Shown: positions 15,555 to 24,389 of the stretch, one piece after another
Position numbering within the stretch: position 1 is the first letter of the stretch
Layout of the letters: each line of letters opens with the position of its first letter
Assembly: GCA_902782655.1 (NCBI GenBank)
Contig: CACZNY010000076.1
Coordinates: 1-26,265 of the forward strand
Direction of reading: 5' to 3'
Length of the DNA stretch: 26,265 nucleotides
Source of the DNA: an uncultured Lachnospiraceae bacterium
Lineage (GTDB): Bacteria > Bacillota > Clostridia > Lachnospirales > Lachnospiraceae
The notes under the pieces: model-generated
Seen by the model: the letters and a program-made list of their open reading frames with translations, nothing else
Database searches by the model: none
What the model was told of the DNA's origin: nothing
Program-made: the position numbers and the translations under genes

Positions 15555-15759
15555 ACAATTCAGCGCATCGCCAATCCGTTGGATTGTAACGAGCACACCG
15601 CCATGAAAAACCGGCTCCGCCGATGGACAGCGCGCCGGCAAGCCGAACGTATTGAACCGCAGATCTCCGCTTCGCTCCGGTCGTCGCAAAACTGACAGCC
15701 GCTGGCTGTCATGCGGCCCGAAGCAGGCGCGTGGCTTAGCACCGGATAGCAACAATTCA
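15555..15759. repeat. GC-rich repeat-like insert bounded by 8-bp direct repeats
   Basis: ACAATTCA occurs at 15555-15562 and again at 15752-15759, enclosing 189 bases that are visibly richer in G+C and CpG than all surroundings. Inside are two strong dyads: CAATCC/GGATTG (15572-15586) and TGACAGCC/GGCTGTCA (15693-15711, 3-base loop). No transposase gene or clear terminal inverted repeat is visible. Two overlapping minus-strand frames stay open, but this is expected in GC-rich text, and neither has a ribosome binding site or a recognisable product. The flanking repeat resembles a target-site duplication, and the segment begins directly after the cdaR stop codon. It may be a small non-autonomous mobile element or a structured RNA. 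Confidence 0.5.
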
Positions 15760-15760
15760 T

Positions 15761-17119
15761 CTACTCTCCGCTCACGCCCACCGGCACATGCTCAGTTCGG
15801 TTTTCCCCTTCTTCCGTAATCCTGGTATTTACTGGCTGGATCAGCACACTGACTGTCGTCGCCACTCCGCTGCTGTACACTCCCTCCGGATAAGCAAAAG
15901 TAACATTGGCATCAAAAACCCCGGGCAGCCATTCGACGATCCCGTTCTTTGATTTTACATCATCCAGGTTTATACGGCCTGTGAGCATTGATCCATCTAC
16001 TGTCGCGAGAACATCCGGCAGTCCCCTGATACTGGTGACTACTGTTGCCGTATCCGTGCCTATTACCGCAGTATAGCCCGGCGGTATATTCTCTATCGTA
16101 ACATTTGATACGGGGACATCCACATTCTTCAGGTTCATGGCAACGATCTCCACCGTAACCGTCGAATGCGTATCCATATCGCTGTCGGCCGGTTTTGTCC
16201 CGGAAGGAAGATATGCAGACACATCTACAACGGTAGTATAGTTTTCCGTAGCTCCTGAGATATCGATCTCAGAAGATGGGATCGTGATGGATCCTACCCC
16301 TGCAAGCGCATCCGGATTGCCCGAAAGCTCTATGGTATTTATCGTGGCTGAAAGGTTTCCTGTCGTGGCAAATCCCTCTGCCGGAGTTCCGGAATAGCCG
16401 TAGGTTATGGGTATCTCCTTATCCTCCCAGATCTCTACAGTTACGGAAACGCTGGATCTGGAAAGCTCAAGCCTGGAAGTATCCATATCCTCGCCATTCC
16501 TGTCAATAAAAACTATGGGAGTTTCTGTACGCATATCCCTGGTCATTCCCTGTGCCGAGACACGCACCATAGCTTTATCTATGGTTTCAACTATGGATTC
16601 CGGCCCCTGTACCCTGACTACATTGCTGGCAAGGATCACATCGCCCACAGAGTAGCCCTCTGCCGGCTCACCGCTGATCTCATAGTCGATCGAAAACTGC
16701 TTTGAACCCAGATCCTCCACCTGCACCACGGCATAAGCGGTACGTGGCGTAATGCTTAAGATCCTGTCGGACAGACGGTTTGCCTTTACCGAGATGGGAA
16801 CCCTCCCGTTTGAGTAATTCGCCATATCAACGGTCGCTGAAAAGTCATCCCTGGAAAGCTGTGATAATACAGATCTCTCTGCCCTTGCAGTAACGGTTAC
16901 GGTTGTCGATGAATCAGCCAGCTCGAAGGATTGACCCGCTGCTTCAAAGACATCTCCGTTAAGCACGGTGACAGGGATCTGCGTAAAATTCTGATCCTTT
17001 ACGGGATTATCTATGCTCACTACGACAAGCCAGATCATCACTGCAAGCATCAGTGCCAGTATCTTAAGCCATGCATTATTTATGACCAGATGGAGTAAGG
17101 CGGAAAGTCTTTTTTTCAT
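15761..17119 (-). CDS. cdaR: YbbR-domain protein, regulator of diadenylate cyclase
   Basis: A 452-residue protein with one N-terminal membrane anchor (about residues 15-36) and a long extracellular part made of successive YbbR-type beta domains. In Firmicutes this protein binds the membrane-bound diadenylate cyclase CdaA and modulates c-di-AMP synthesis. Its ATG overlaps the cdaA stop by four bases, which supports a joint complex. Length is close to the family norm. In many Firmicutes glmM follows next; here a repeat-like insert begins immediately after the stop codon and the next gene is HPr. Confidence 0.9.
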   Translation of the reverse strand: MKKRLSALLHLVINNAWLKILALMLAVMIWLVVVSIDNPVKDQNFTQIPVTVLNGDVFEAAGQSFELADSSTTVTVTARAERSVLSQLSRDDFSATVDMANYSNGRVPISVKANRLSDRILSITPRTAYAVVQVEDLGSKQFSIDYEISGEPAEGYSVGDVILASNVVRVQGPESIVETIDKAMVRVSAQGMTRDMRTETPIVFIDRNGEDMDTSRLELSRSSVSVTVEIWEDKEIPITYGYSGTPAEGFATTGNLSATINTIELSGNPDALAGVGSITIPSSEIDISGATENYTTVVDVSAYLPSGTKPADSDMDTHSTVTVEIVAMNLKNVDVPVSNVTIENIPPGYTAVIGTDTATVVTSIRGLPDVLATVDGSMLTGRINLDDVKSKNGIVEWLPGVFDANVTFAYPEGVYSSGVATTVSVLIQPVNTRITEEGENRTEHVPVGVSGE

Positions 17120-17973
17120 TTGGCGGCCCTCCCCTTCTTCCCGATCTTTCTATCGGTTATAGTCTTATTCTGCAGCTTTATGAGCTCATCTCTCAGTACA
17201 TCCTGGGTGACATTCCGCAAAAGTGCCCCGCCCTGAGCTATAGATACCCTTCCTGTCTCTTCGGACACTATTATGGTAAGCGAGTCAGTCGCCTCAGAGA
17301 TCCCGACACCTGCACGATGTCTGGTACCAAGCTCCTTTGAAAGCTCCATATTATCCGACAGGGGAAGATAGCAGGTCGCAGAAACCACTCTGTCCCCTTC
17401 TATGATCACGGCTCCGTCGTGCAGAGGCGTGTTGTGCTCAAATATATTGATCAGCAGCTGACTCGTGACTACGGCATCTACCTCTATCCCGGTACGGACA
17501 TATTCCGTAAGCGGATCCCTCTGTCTCATGACGATGAGCGCACCTGTACGGGCTCTGCCCATCTCATAGCACGCTTTGATGATCTCATTCATTGTTTTAT
17601 CGGAAAATCTTTCGGTTACGCTCGAACTGTTAAAGGCAAAAATGGATGCAAAGAAATTTTTTCTTCCGAGAAAGTCCAGCGCACGTCTGAGTTCAGGCTG
17701 GAAGATGATCAGCAGAGCCATGAGCAGCACATTCAGCCCATTTCTCACCAGCCACAGTATAGTAGTCATCTGGAATAGATATGCCAGTAATACGAATACC
17801 AGTATTATCACGATGCCGCGCATCAGCGACCATGCCCTGGTGTCCTTTATCCAGAGCATTACTTCATAAACAAGAAAAGCGATTATGAGGATCTCCACAT
17901 AATCCGCCAATCCCATTACCGGAATGGAATCAAAGCTTATGAAATTGCTTATCTTGGAAATGAGCTGCTGCAT
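17116..17973 (-). CDS. cdaA: Membrane diadenylate cyclase (c-di-AMP synthase)
   Basis: A 285-residue enzyme that makes c-di-AMP from two ATP. Three membrane segments occupy about residues 24-92, followed by a linker and the DAC domain. The catalytic motifs are intact: DGA at 186-188 (LHDGAVI) and RHR at 218-220 (GTRHRAG). c-di-AMP controls potassium transport, osmotic balance and cell-wall homeostasis in Gram-positives. The start directly follows the stop of the upstream membrane-protein gene with no gap, and the end overlaps cdaR. It lies near the end of a ten-gene run beginning with mbl. Confidence 0.96.
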   Translation of the reverse strand: MQQLISKISNFISFDSIPVMGLADYVEILIIAFLVYEVMLWIKDTRAWSLMRGIVIILVFVLLAYLFQMTTILWLVRNGLNVLLMALLIIFQPELRRALDFLGRKNFFASIFAFNSSSVTERFSDKTMNEIIKACYEMGRARTGALIVMRQRDPLTEYVRTGIEVDAVVTSQLLINIFEHNTPLHDGAVIIEGDRVVSATCYLPLSDNMELSKELGTRHRAGVGISEATDSLTIIVSEETGRVSIAQGGALLRNVTQDVLRDELIKLQNKTITDRKIGKKGRAAK

Positions 17974-18912
17974 TTATTCATCATCAGGTTCGCGGGACCT
18001 TACCTTCTTTCTGCGGGTTCTGATCTTGGGTACGGCTTTGACATAATAGTAATATCCGTCATCTTCAAACTGAACCCGTTCCGTTTTGGCGTAGTCCACG
18101 CTGAATGTGAATAGCTTGTAAATAAAAGCGACGACCGCCGCCACTATAGAGCCGAAAAGCAGACCACCTGTACTGATCTCTGTATCATATTTTGCCGATA
18201 ATACAATTATCGCTGTCATATCCAGTAATATGCCAAAAGCTATGGCAATGGTCCATGAATGCGGGAATGATAACCTTCTTATGATACTCACCACTATCAC
18301 GGTTATGACAAATGCAGCCACATAAACCATCATTTCATTATTCTTTATTACCCCGTCCAGAATGGTACGGAACCTTTCTACCGTAGTAGCATCCTTCATA
18401 CCCCGTATCTTATCCTCAGCCTCTGCTATGAAATCTACGGTAAAGTAAGCCACAGCACCAAATCCCACAGACAGAGCCGAGATCGGAGAACCCTTGAGGC
18501 CGTATATCACCGGCATGACCTGCGGCATTCCGAAAACGAAGGAAAGAGGCGTCAGAAGTACAGCCATGGTATCCTGGGGCGTAAATCTGAAATACAGCAG
18601 GAACATTAAAAGAAAAACTGCCAGAACCACGATAGCGGCTTCCAATGAGAGCGCATAACAGTGTAGTATGATGAACAATGAACAGAAAAACACTATCATA
18701 CCGGGTGGAAGCAGAGCGCAAAGCAGCGAAACTGCCAGCACCACCGTCGTAGAATCAAGTCTTTCCATATAGCCTAATTTTGAATTGACCACTGACAATG
18801 CCAAAAATGCCAGAAAAAAACGAATGACCGCTTTGAACAACGTCTCATAGCGGCTCACTATCTCCTCTATAAAATCTCTTGCTTCGTATATACTATCCAT
18901 TACCGTTAACAT
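17974..18912 (-). CDS. Uncharacterised multi-pass membrane protein next to cdaA
   Basis: A 312-residue protein with about nine hydrophobic segments (roughly residues 26-43, 54-108 as three spans, 115-138, 142-163, 195-212, 219-240 and 248-268). It ends in a charged cytoplasmic tail: an acidic/aromatic patch (FEDDGYYYYVKAVPKI), then RTRRKKVRS and an acidic end. I do not recognise the family. It abuts cdaA with zero gap and overlaps the 135-residue membrane gene upstream by 20 bases, so it is co-translated with both. A partner role in c-di-AMP signalling or an unknown transport or envelope function is possible. An alternative ATG four codons in (18900) would shorten the overlap to eight bases. 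Confidence 0.8.
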   Translation of the reverse strand: MLTVMDSIYEARDFIEEIVSRYETLFKAVIRFFLAFLALSVVNSKLGYMERLDSTTVVLAVSLLCALLPPGMIVFFCSLFIILHCYALSLEAAIVVLAVFLLMFLLYFRFTPQDTMAVLLTPLSFVFGMPQVMPVIYGLKGSPISALSVGFGAVAYFTVDFIAEAEDKIRGMKDATTVERFRTILDGVIKNNEMMVYVAAFVITVIVVSIIRRLSFPHSWTIAIAFGILLDMTAIIVLSAKYDTEISTGGLLFGSIVAAVVAFIYKLFTFSVDYAKTERVQFEDDGYYYYVKAVPKIRTRRKKVRSREPDDE

Positions 18913-19300
18913 CCCGCATATTCAATAATTCTCTGAGGGCATAATTATAGTCGCTTAAATGCTTCTTAGCCCAATCATACCTGAACGAGTATATCACATA
19001 AGCTATGATACCAAAGGCTCCGGCAAATATCACATAGGCCGTGATCAGCTTCCTGCCCATGGCCATCAGATCCATAGTATATATGTCCTGAAGCAGCCGG
19101 TCTATATTGTAGTAGACATACAGCCCCAAAACCAGAAAATATGATATTGTCGCGGAAACAATAGCTCTGACTACATTTAAGCATACATAATCACTTCTGA
19201 AATAATTACATATCCTTATGGCTTCCTTTCCCTCATTCTCCTCAAAGGAGGCCATCCTTGTCATAAGCATCACTCTGTCCCCGTCTATATTCTCCCTCAC
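18893..19300 (-). CDS. Uncharacterised two-span membrane protein
   Basis: A 135-residue protein with two predicted membrane segments (about residues 43-64 and 84-108), a hydrophilic N-terminal 40 residues and a short charged C-terminal tail ending MRDVNGNG. I do not recognise a family. The start is GTG at 19298-19300, supported by GAGGGG a few bases upstream; the next methionines (codons 11 and 13) have weaker ribosome binding sites. It lies 27 bases after comF and overlaps the nine-span membrane gene by 20 bases, so the two small unknowns probably function together with cdaA-cdaR. Confidence 0.75.
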   Translation of the reverse strand: MRENIDGDRVMLMTRMASFEENEGKEAIRICNYFRSDYVCLNVVRAIVSATISYFLVLGLYVYYNIDRLLQDIYTMDLMAMGRKLITAYVIFAGAFGIIAYVIYSFRYDWAKKHLSDYNYALRELLNMRDVNGNG

Positions 19301-19327
19301 CGAATCCCCTCTTTTCCAAACAGCCGG

Positions 19328-20089
19328 CTAAGCCGGTGCTCCCGAAGCCAGCGCCACAAAAAACACCTTTTCCGCTCCGGCATTTTTTATCTCAGCAGCC
19401 ATTGCGTCGATCGTACTTCCTGTCGTGTATATATCATCCACTATCAGCACGTTTCTCCATTTTACATCATGGGAGGTTATTTTGAAAGCCCCTATAAGGT
19501 TTTTCATCCTCTCGCTCCTTGTAAGATCCTTCATGGGAGGCGTATTCCTGACTCTTTTGACAAGCATCCCGTCAAATGGCAGGCCGGTAAGCGCAGATAT
19601 CCTTTCCGCAATAAGCTCCGCCTGGTTATATCCCCTCATTTTCTGCTTCTCCTTCGATATGGGGACAGGAATTATGATGTCTATACGGCACTTTTTAATA
19701 AAAGAACCCAGGTGCCTTACCATGTCGCGCCCATAGAAATCAGCATATTCCTGCCGGCCCCTGAATTTGAATCTGCCTATGGAAGCCCTGACAGATCCCT
19801 CGTAAACATACAATGCCCTGCCCCTCGTGAAAAGGTGCTCCGTATGCATACAGTCGCTGCAGTATTCAGAATCCGTTTTTAACAAAGCCTTTCCGCACTT
19901 CAGGCAGTATTCCTCTCCTATGTACGGTATACTGCTCCTGCACCGGTCACAGACCATATCTCCGAATCTTACGATACCGTCACAGAAAGGGCAGCGTCTG
20001 GGAAAGACGAAATCCAGCACTTTATTCCATCGTACTGATCTCCTGAAGCCTTTGCTTAAGCCCCGTATATCGTTTCTCTTCGGTTTCAT
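19328..20089 (-). CDS. comF: ComF-family phosphoribosyltransferase-like protein
   Basis: A 253-residue protein of the ComFC/GntX group. The N-terminal part has paired cysteines for a zinc-ribbon (CPFC, CDRC, CLKCG, CSDC), and the C-terminal part has a type I phosphoribosyltransferase fold with the PRPP loop VLIVDDIYTTGST. ComFC proteins support DNA uptake in transformable bacteria but occur widely in others; the reaction is not known. If it starts at the ATG at 20089 it overlaps recD2 by 68 bases. A GTG at 20020, one base after the recD2 stop, would remove the overlap and begin at the conserved LDFVFPRRCPFC region, but it lacks a clear ribosome binding site. The start is therefore uncertain. 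Confidence 0.9.
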   Translation of the reverse strand: MKPKRNDIRGLSKGFRRSVRWNKVLDFVFPRRCPFCDGIVRFGDMVCDRCRSSIPYIGEEYCLKCGKALLKTDSEYCSDCMHTEHLFTRGRALYVYEGSVRASIGRFKFRGRQEYADFYGRDMVRHLGSFIKKCRIDIIIPVPISKEKQKMRGYNQAELIAERISALTGLPFDGMLVKRVRNTPPMKDLTRSERMKNLIGAFKITSHDVKWRNVLIVDDIYTTGSTIDAMAAEIKNAGAEKVFFVALASGAPA

Positions 20090-22235
20090 TTTGTATCATA
20101 TCCTCCACTGTCTGCGGTGAGCCCAATATACATACCATCTTCTTCGCTCTTGTGATGGCAGTATACAGCAGATTACGGTTCATCAGCATTTTGGGTCCTG
20201 CAAGGAGCGGAAGAATAACAGCCTGATATTCACTGCCCTGTGATTTGTGTATCGTTATGGCATAAGCAAGCTCCAGCTCCGACAGGGCTTCTCCCTTATA
20301 GCGTGCCTCCCGTCCATCATCAAATCTTACATAGACAGCCTCTGATGATACAGACAGGATCTTTCCGATGTCTCCGTTAAATACCCCTTTTCCGCTTTCC
20401 GTTGCCATGCCCCTGTTCCCTGTCAGATCCCACTCCAGATCATAATTGTTTTTTATCTGCATGACCTTATCGCCGGCTCTCAGCACACCGTTAACGGTTC
20501 CCATTTCCTTCTTACGGCTGTCAGGCGGATTCAAAGCCTCCTGAAGCCTGATATTAAGGTTCTCCACGCCGAGCATTCCTTTTCTCATGGGTGTCATTAC
20601 CTGTATATCAAGAGGTGAACAGGACAGATGCTCCGGAAGCCTTGTCCCTGTAAGGTAGATCAGCCCCTGTATTATCTTTTCGGCCTCATTTCTTTTAATC
20701 AGAAAAAAGTCCTCACTCTTATTTTCCAGATCAATATGCCGGCCTTCTATCACGGCATGAGCATTCCTCACTATGGCAGATGCCGCAGACTGCCGGTATA
20801 TCTTTTTCAGCCTCACCACCTGGAAGCAGCCCGATGAGATTATATCCTTTAAGACCGCTCCGGGCCCTACGGAGGGAAGCTGATCCGCATCCCCTACCAG
20901 GATAAGCCTTGTGCCGGGTACCAGTGCTCTGAGCAGCGAACGGAATACATATATATCGACCATAGACATTTCATCAAGTATCAGGGCATCTGTCTCTAAA
21001 GGGTTGTCTGCATCGTGCTCAAAGCCCGGATCTGATCTGCCGTCTGTTAATGCCCTTGATCCCAAAAGCCTGTGGATAGTTTGGGCCTCGTAGCCCGTAG
21101 CCTCTGCCATCCTCTTCGCCGCCCGTCCCGTCGGTGCCGCGAGCGTGATATCCAGTCCCTTTGATCTGAAGTAGCTGATGATAAGATTTGTTATGGTGGT
21201 TTTCCCGGTACCGGGACCTCCCGTGATAACTGATACGGTATTTGATATGGCACAGATAACTGCCTCTCTCTGTGCATCCTCAAGGGAAATCCCCTTTTTT
21301 CTTTCGATGTCGCCTATATCATCATAAAGATCGTTTATCACTGTGTGATCAGGGACATCCAGATCAGACAAAAGCCTTGCTGTTTCAGCTTCGGCATAAT
21401 AAGCATGCTCGGAATAAACAAATATCCTTTCTTCTATGTTTTCCCTTATTATCTTCCTTTCTATCGAAAGGGAATCCATCTGATTTTCAATAAGAACTTC
21501 ATCCAGACCCAGAAGCTCTGACGCTTTATTTACAAGCTCCCTCTCCTCCATGCACATGCTGCCCGATCTGGCTGTCTCTGCAAGGAGATAGATGACAGCC
21601 GATCGGATCCGGTATTCCGAATCTGCCGATATTCCTACAGAAGAAGCTATGCGGTCAGCCGATATAAAGCCTACCCCTTCTATGTCGTCAATTAGTTTAT
21701 AAGGATTTGTCCTTACTATATTGTAGATCTGATCCTTATATCGCTCGTATATCTTCTGTCCGATTCCGGGAGAGATATCATATTGGGATAAAAAAGAGAT
21801 CGCCTGACGGCTGCCTGCCCTGGCCTCGAAAGCTCCCGCTATCTCGATCGCCTTCCTCATGGAGATGCCTTTGATCTCAGACAGGCGCTCCGGCTCCTCC
21901 TCCATGATGCGAAAGGTGTCTTCTTTGAATTTCTGCGTGATCCTCTTTGCCAGCCCCGGACCTACCCCCTTCACCGCTCCGGATGAAAGATACTTCAGGA
22001 TCGACTTTTCATCATCTATCGGCAGGATAGAAAAAGAAGAAATGGAAAACTGAACACCGTATTTCGGATTATCCTTCAGCTCTCCTTCAAGTGATATGCT
22101 CTCCCCCTTGTCAAGCTCGGGAAGCTGGCCCACGCAGATATAATCACCGCCGTCATCTGCGTTTAAGGATAAGACCGTATACGTGTTTTCTGGGTTACGG
22201 AAAATTATATGATCAATGAGTCCTTTAAGAGTCAT
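20022..22235 (-). CDS. recD2: RecD2-type ATP-dependent DNA helicase
   Basis: A 737-residue superfamily 1B helicase of the RecD2 group, which unwinds DNA 5'-3' outside a RecBCD complex and helps with replication-fork and mismatch repair. The N-terminal 300 residues contain helix-hairpin-helix repeats (VKGVGPGLAKRI near 88-99, then IEGVGFISADRI near 185-196). Walker A is GGPGTGKT at 339-346, Walker B DEMSMVD at 421-427, and the C-terminal motif is AITIHKSQGSE. Length is typical. Its ATG overlaps the upstream flagellar gene stop by four bases, so this repair gene is translationally coupled to the rod operon. Confidence 0.95.
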   Translation of the reverse strand: MTLKGLIDHIIFRNPENTYTVLSLNADDGGDYICVGQLPELDKGESISLEGELKDNPKYGVQFSISSFSILPIDDEKSILKYLSSGAVKGVGPGLAKRITQKFKEDTFRIMEEEPERLSEIKGISMRKAIEIAGAFEARAGSRQAISFLSQYDISPGIGQKIYERYKDQIYNIVRTNPYKLIDDIEGVGFISADRIASSVGISADSEYRIRSAVIYLLAETARSGSMCMEERELVNKASELLGLDEVLIENQMDSLSIERKIIRENIEERIFVYSEHAYYAEAETARLLSDLDVPDHTVINDLYDDIGDIERKKGISLEDAQREAVICAISNTVSVITGGPGTGKTTITNLIISYFRSKGLDITLAAPTGRAAKRMAEATGYEAQTIHRLLGSRALTDGRSDPGFEHDADNPLETDALILDEMSMVDIYVFRSLLRALVPGTRLILVGDADQLPSVGPGAVLKDIISSGCFQVVRLKKIYRQSAASAIVRNAHAVIEGRHIDLENKSEDFFLIKRNEAEKIIQGLIYLTGTRLPEHLSCSPLDIQVMTPMRKGMLGVENLNIRLQEALNPPDSRKKEMGTVNGVLRAGDKVMQIKNNYDLEWDLTGNRGMATESGKGVFNGDIGKILSVSSEAVYVRFDDGREARYKGEALSELELAYAITIHKSQGSEYQAVILPLLAGPKMLMNRNLLYTAITRAKKMVCILGSPQTVEDMIQNETEEKRYTGLKQRLQEISTME

Positions 22236-22714
22236 TCATCTCCTGATGAGATACCGCTGTTTTCTTTCAAAGCCTCAGCTGCGGCAGCCCCGCTTTCTGA
22301 CGCGGCCTTTGCCGCCTTTGCATCTATTTCCTCGGGCGACTGCCCTATATTGCGCTTCATTTGTTCATATAGCATTCTGGCAAGTCCCAGACCCTCCTGC
22401 TCCGTGGTCTTGGACGCATACTCTTTCACAAGATTGTCCTTATAGTAATCCACAAGCACACTGTTTGTGCCGCTGTCTAAAGGATCCTCCGGAACGGTGG
22501 CCATCATCTGCTTATACATCTGTTCGACAAAATAGCTCTCAAACTGCTTGCAGGCATCCATCAGCTTCTCATCATCCGCTGTGGAAACATCAGCCTTTCC
22601 GGCTCCCTTATTCGCTCCGGAGATATCCGAAAGAGTGTTTTTCAGCCTGGCCGTATTTGCATTCGATACTGCCTGACCGGATAGATTTGTGAGATATCCA
22701 GAATCAAAATCCAT
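22232..22714 (-). CDS. flgJ: FlgJ-type rod-binding protein (N-terminal domain only)
   Basis: A 160-residue protein with the rod-binding domain of FlgJ at about residues 48-125 (ACKQFESYFVEQMYKQMM, then YYKDNLVKEYA and LARMLYEQM). In enteric bacteria this domain caps the growing flagellar rod. The muramidase domain of enteric FlgJ is absent, as is usual in Firmicutes, so a separate hydrolase would open the wall. The tail is Ala/Glu/Ser-rich and probably disordered. It lies eight bases after the distal-rod gene and overlaps recD2 by four bases. Confidence 0.85.
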   Translation of the reverse strand: MDFDSGYLTNLSGQAVSNANTARLKNTLSDISGANKGAGKADVSTADDEKLMDACKQFESYFVEQMYKQMMATVPEDPLDSGTNSVLVDYYKDNLVKEYASKTTEQEGLGLARMLYEQMKRNIGQSPEEIDAKAAKAASESGAAAAEALKENSGISSGDE

Positions 22715-22722
22715 GCCCGGTA

Positions 22723-23562
22723 TTACCTCTTCAGCTGATTTGCCGTCTGCATCATGTCATCAGTGGTCGTTATCGCTTTTGAATTAAGCTCATAGGCTCT
22801 CTGGGCTACTATCAGGTTTACCATCTCGTCAGCTACCTGCACATTTGACCCCTCAAGGTATCCCTGCCTTATCACCGACTTTTCAAGCGCGTTGTTATTA
22901 TTTTCATTCATGGGCTGCCCCGATGCTGCAGTCACGGAATAAAGGGAATCTCCCTCTTTATTAAGACCCTTGGGATTCTGGAACTGCGTAAGCCCTATCT
23001 GCAGACCCGCAATGGGCTGAGGATTATTCTGGGCATCCGGATATAATATACGGCCATCGGCATCCACCGAAACCCTGTTTGCTATTACCTTTCTCCCGTT
23101 TATATTCGCCGGCAGCTGAAGCGGCTGCCCGTTCGTCCCCAGCACGGGAAGTCCGTCGGAGTTTGAAAGAACCAGATCCCCGTTTGCATTCACCAGGTTG
23201 AAATTAAAATCTCCGTTCCTCGTATAATAGGTCTTTCCGTCATTTCCTCTGACCGAAAAGAAGCCCTTTCCCTGGATGGCAAAGCTTGTAGTGCTCTCAG
23301 ACTCGAGGAGAGCTCCGTTAGTAAACTGGGAGGTTATCGCTGCATTTCTGACACCCAGACCCACCTGCGCTCCTATCGGCTTATGCTCGGCATTGGCAGT
23401 TGTCGTCTTTGTCTGAAGCGTCTGATACAAAAGGCTCTTAAACTCATTTGTCTCTGTTTTGTATCCTACGGTGTTGACATTAGCGAGATTATTCGCGATA
23501 GTATCCACATTATTCTGCTGCGCTATCATGCCGGTAGCCGCTGTCCATAGTGATCTTACCAT
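22723..23562 (-). CDS. flhP: Flagellar basal-body rod protein, FlgG/FlhP type
   Basis: A 279-residue rod/hook-family protein. The N-terminal family signature NNLANVNTVGYK is at about residues 25-36, and the C-terminal coiled segment (NLIVAQRAYELNSKAITT) pairs with it to polymerise the axial structure. The central beta region is the FlgE/F/G-like D1 domain. Position directly after a sister rod gene behind mbl matches the flhO-flhP order of Bacillus subtilis; FlgG is the general name. GGGAGG precedes the ATG. Confidence 0.92.
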   Translation of the reverse strand: MVRSLWTAATGMIAQQNNVDTIANNLANVNTVGYKTETNEFKSLLYQTLQTKTTTANAEHKPIGAQVGLGVRNAAITSQFTNGALLESESTTSFAIQGKGFFSVRGNDGKTYYTRNGDFNFNLVNANGDLVLSNSDGLPVLGTNGQPLQLPANINGRKVIANRVSVDADGRILYPDAQNNPQPIAGLQIGLTQFQNPKGLNKEGDSLYSVTAASGQPMNENNNNALEKSVIRQGYLEGSNVQVADEMVNLIVAQRAYELNSKAITTTDDMMQTANQLKR

Positions 23563-23586
23563 GCTGTAAATCCTCCCGTTTCAGTA

Positions 23587-24387
23587 TTATCCAAGCTTTC
23601 CGAGATCATTCACTGCCTTCTGCAGGGAATCATCCATTGTCTGTACTACTTTCTGATTTATCTCATACTGTCTGTTGATGGCTATCATATTCACCATCTC
23701 CTGTACGGTCTCCACATTTGACTGCTCAAGATATCCTGAGTAGATCTGGGCGTTCGACGGGATCTGCGTCGCTCCCTCTATGGTCTGCCACATATTCTCA
23801 CCATATTTTTCAAGATAATAATAGTCGGTCCCTTCGGGATTTCTTTCAAAATCCACCACACCCACCGTCGCCAGGACCTGAGGATTATCGCCCTGCGTGA
23901 TATTGCCCATCCGGTCGATATTTGTCGGCTTTGTAGGATCTATGGTGATGTGGTTGCCGTTTGTATCAAGGACATAATCTCCGTCCTTGGTCACAAGTGT
24001 CCCTTCAAGGGTAAGAGTAAAGGATCCGTCTCTTGTATATTTGGTACTTGTATTCCCTGCCTTATCGGTAAATTCTATCTGAAAGAAGCCGGAATCGGAT
24101 AAAGCGAGATCAAAGGTATTCTCCGTGCCTCTGAAGCCTCCCTCGGACCAGTCCGTATAATTCTCTCCTATCTTGACACCCGGCTGCATATTGCCCATGC
24201 GCCTTGACAGATACCATTCGGAAGAATCCTGAAGCTTAACAGCAAGGGCATCCGCAAAGGTCTGGGAAGTAGCACCCTCCTTCTTATAGCCCGTCGTCGC
24301 CACATTGGCCAGGTTGTTTGTGAGGGTATCCATTCTGTGCTGCTCATTTATCATCGCAAAATGCGCAGTGTAAAGACCCTTTACCAT
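23587..24387 (-). CDS. flhO: Flagellar basal-body rod protein, FlgF/FlhO type
   Basis: A 266-residue rod protein, paralogous to the following gene. The N-terminal signature is NNLANVATTGYKKEG, and the C-terminal helix contains NMIAINRQYEINQKVVQT. It is exported by the flagellar type III apparatus and forms part of the rod crossing the wall. Its ATG lies two bases after the mbl stop, so mbl and the rod genes are translated from one message. Confidence 0.92.
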   Translation of the reverse strand: MVKGLYTAHFAMINEQHRMDTLTNNLANVATTGYKKEGATSQTFADALAVKLQDSSEWYLSRRMGNMQPGVKIGENYTDWSEGGFRGTENTFDLALSDSGFFQIEFTDKAGNTSTKYTRDGSFTLTLEGTLVTKDGDYVLDTNGNHITIDPTKPTNIDRMGNITQGDNPQVLATVGVVDFERNPEGTDYYYLEKYGENMWQTIEGATQIPSNAQIYSGYLEQSNVETVQEMVNMIAINRQYEINQKVVQTMDDSLQKAVNDLGKLG

Positions 24388-24389
24388 TG

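Noticed and set aside
15546..15760. Two overlapping minus-strand small open frames in the GC-rich insert
   Set aside because: Both frames are open because stop codons are rare in GC-rich text; neither has a ribosome binding site or family resemblance. Treated as repeat sequence instead.
19319..19335. Terminator between comF and the 135-residue gene
   Set aside because: CCGGCT/AGCCGG is palindromic but leaves almost no loop and no T run follows, so it should not stop transcription.
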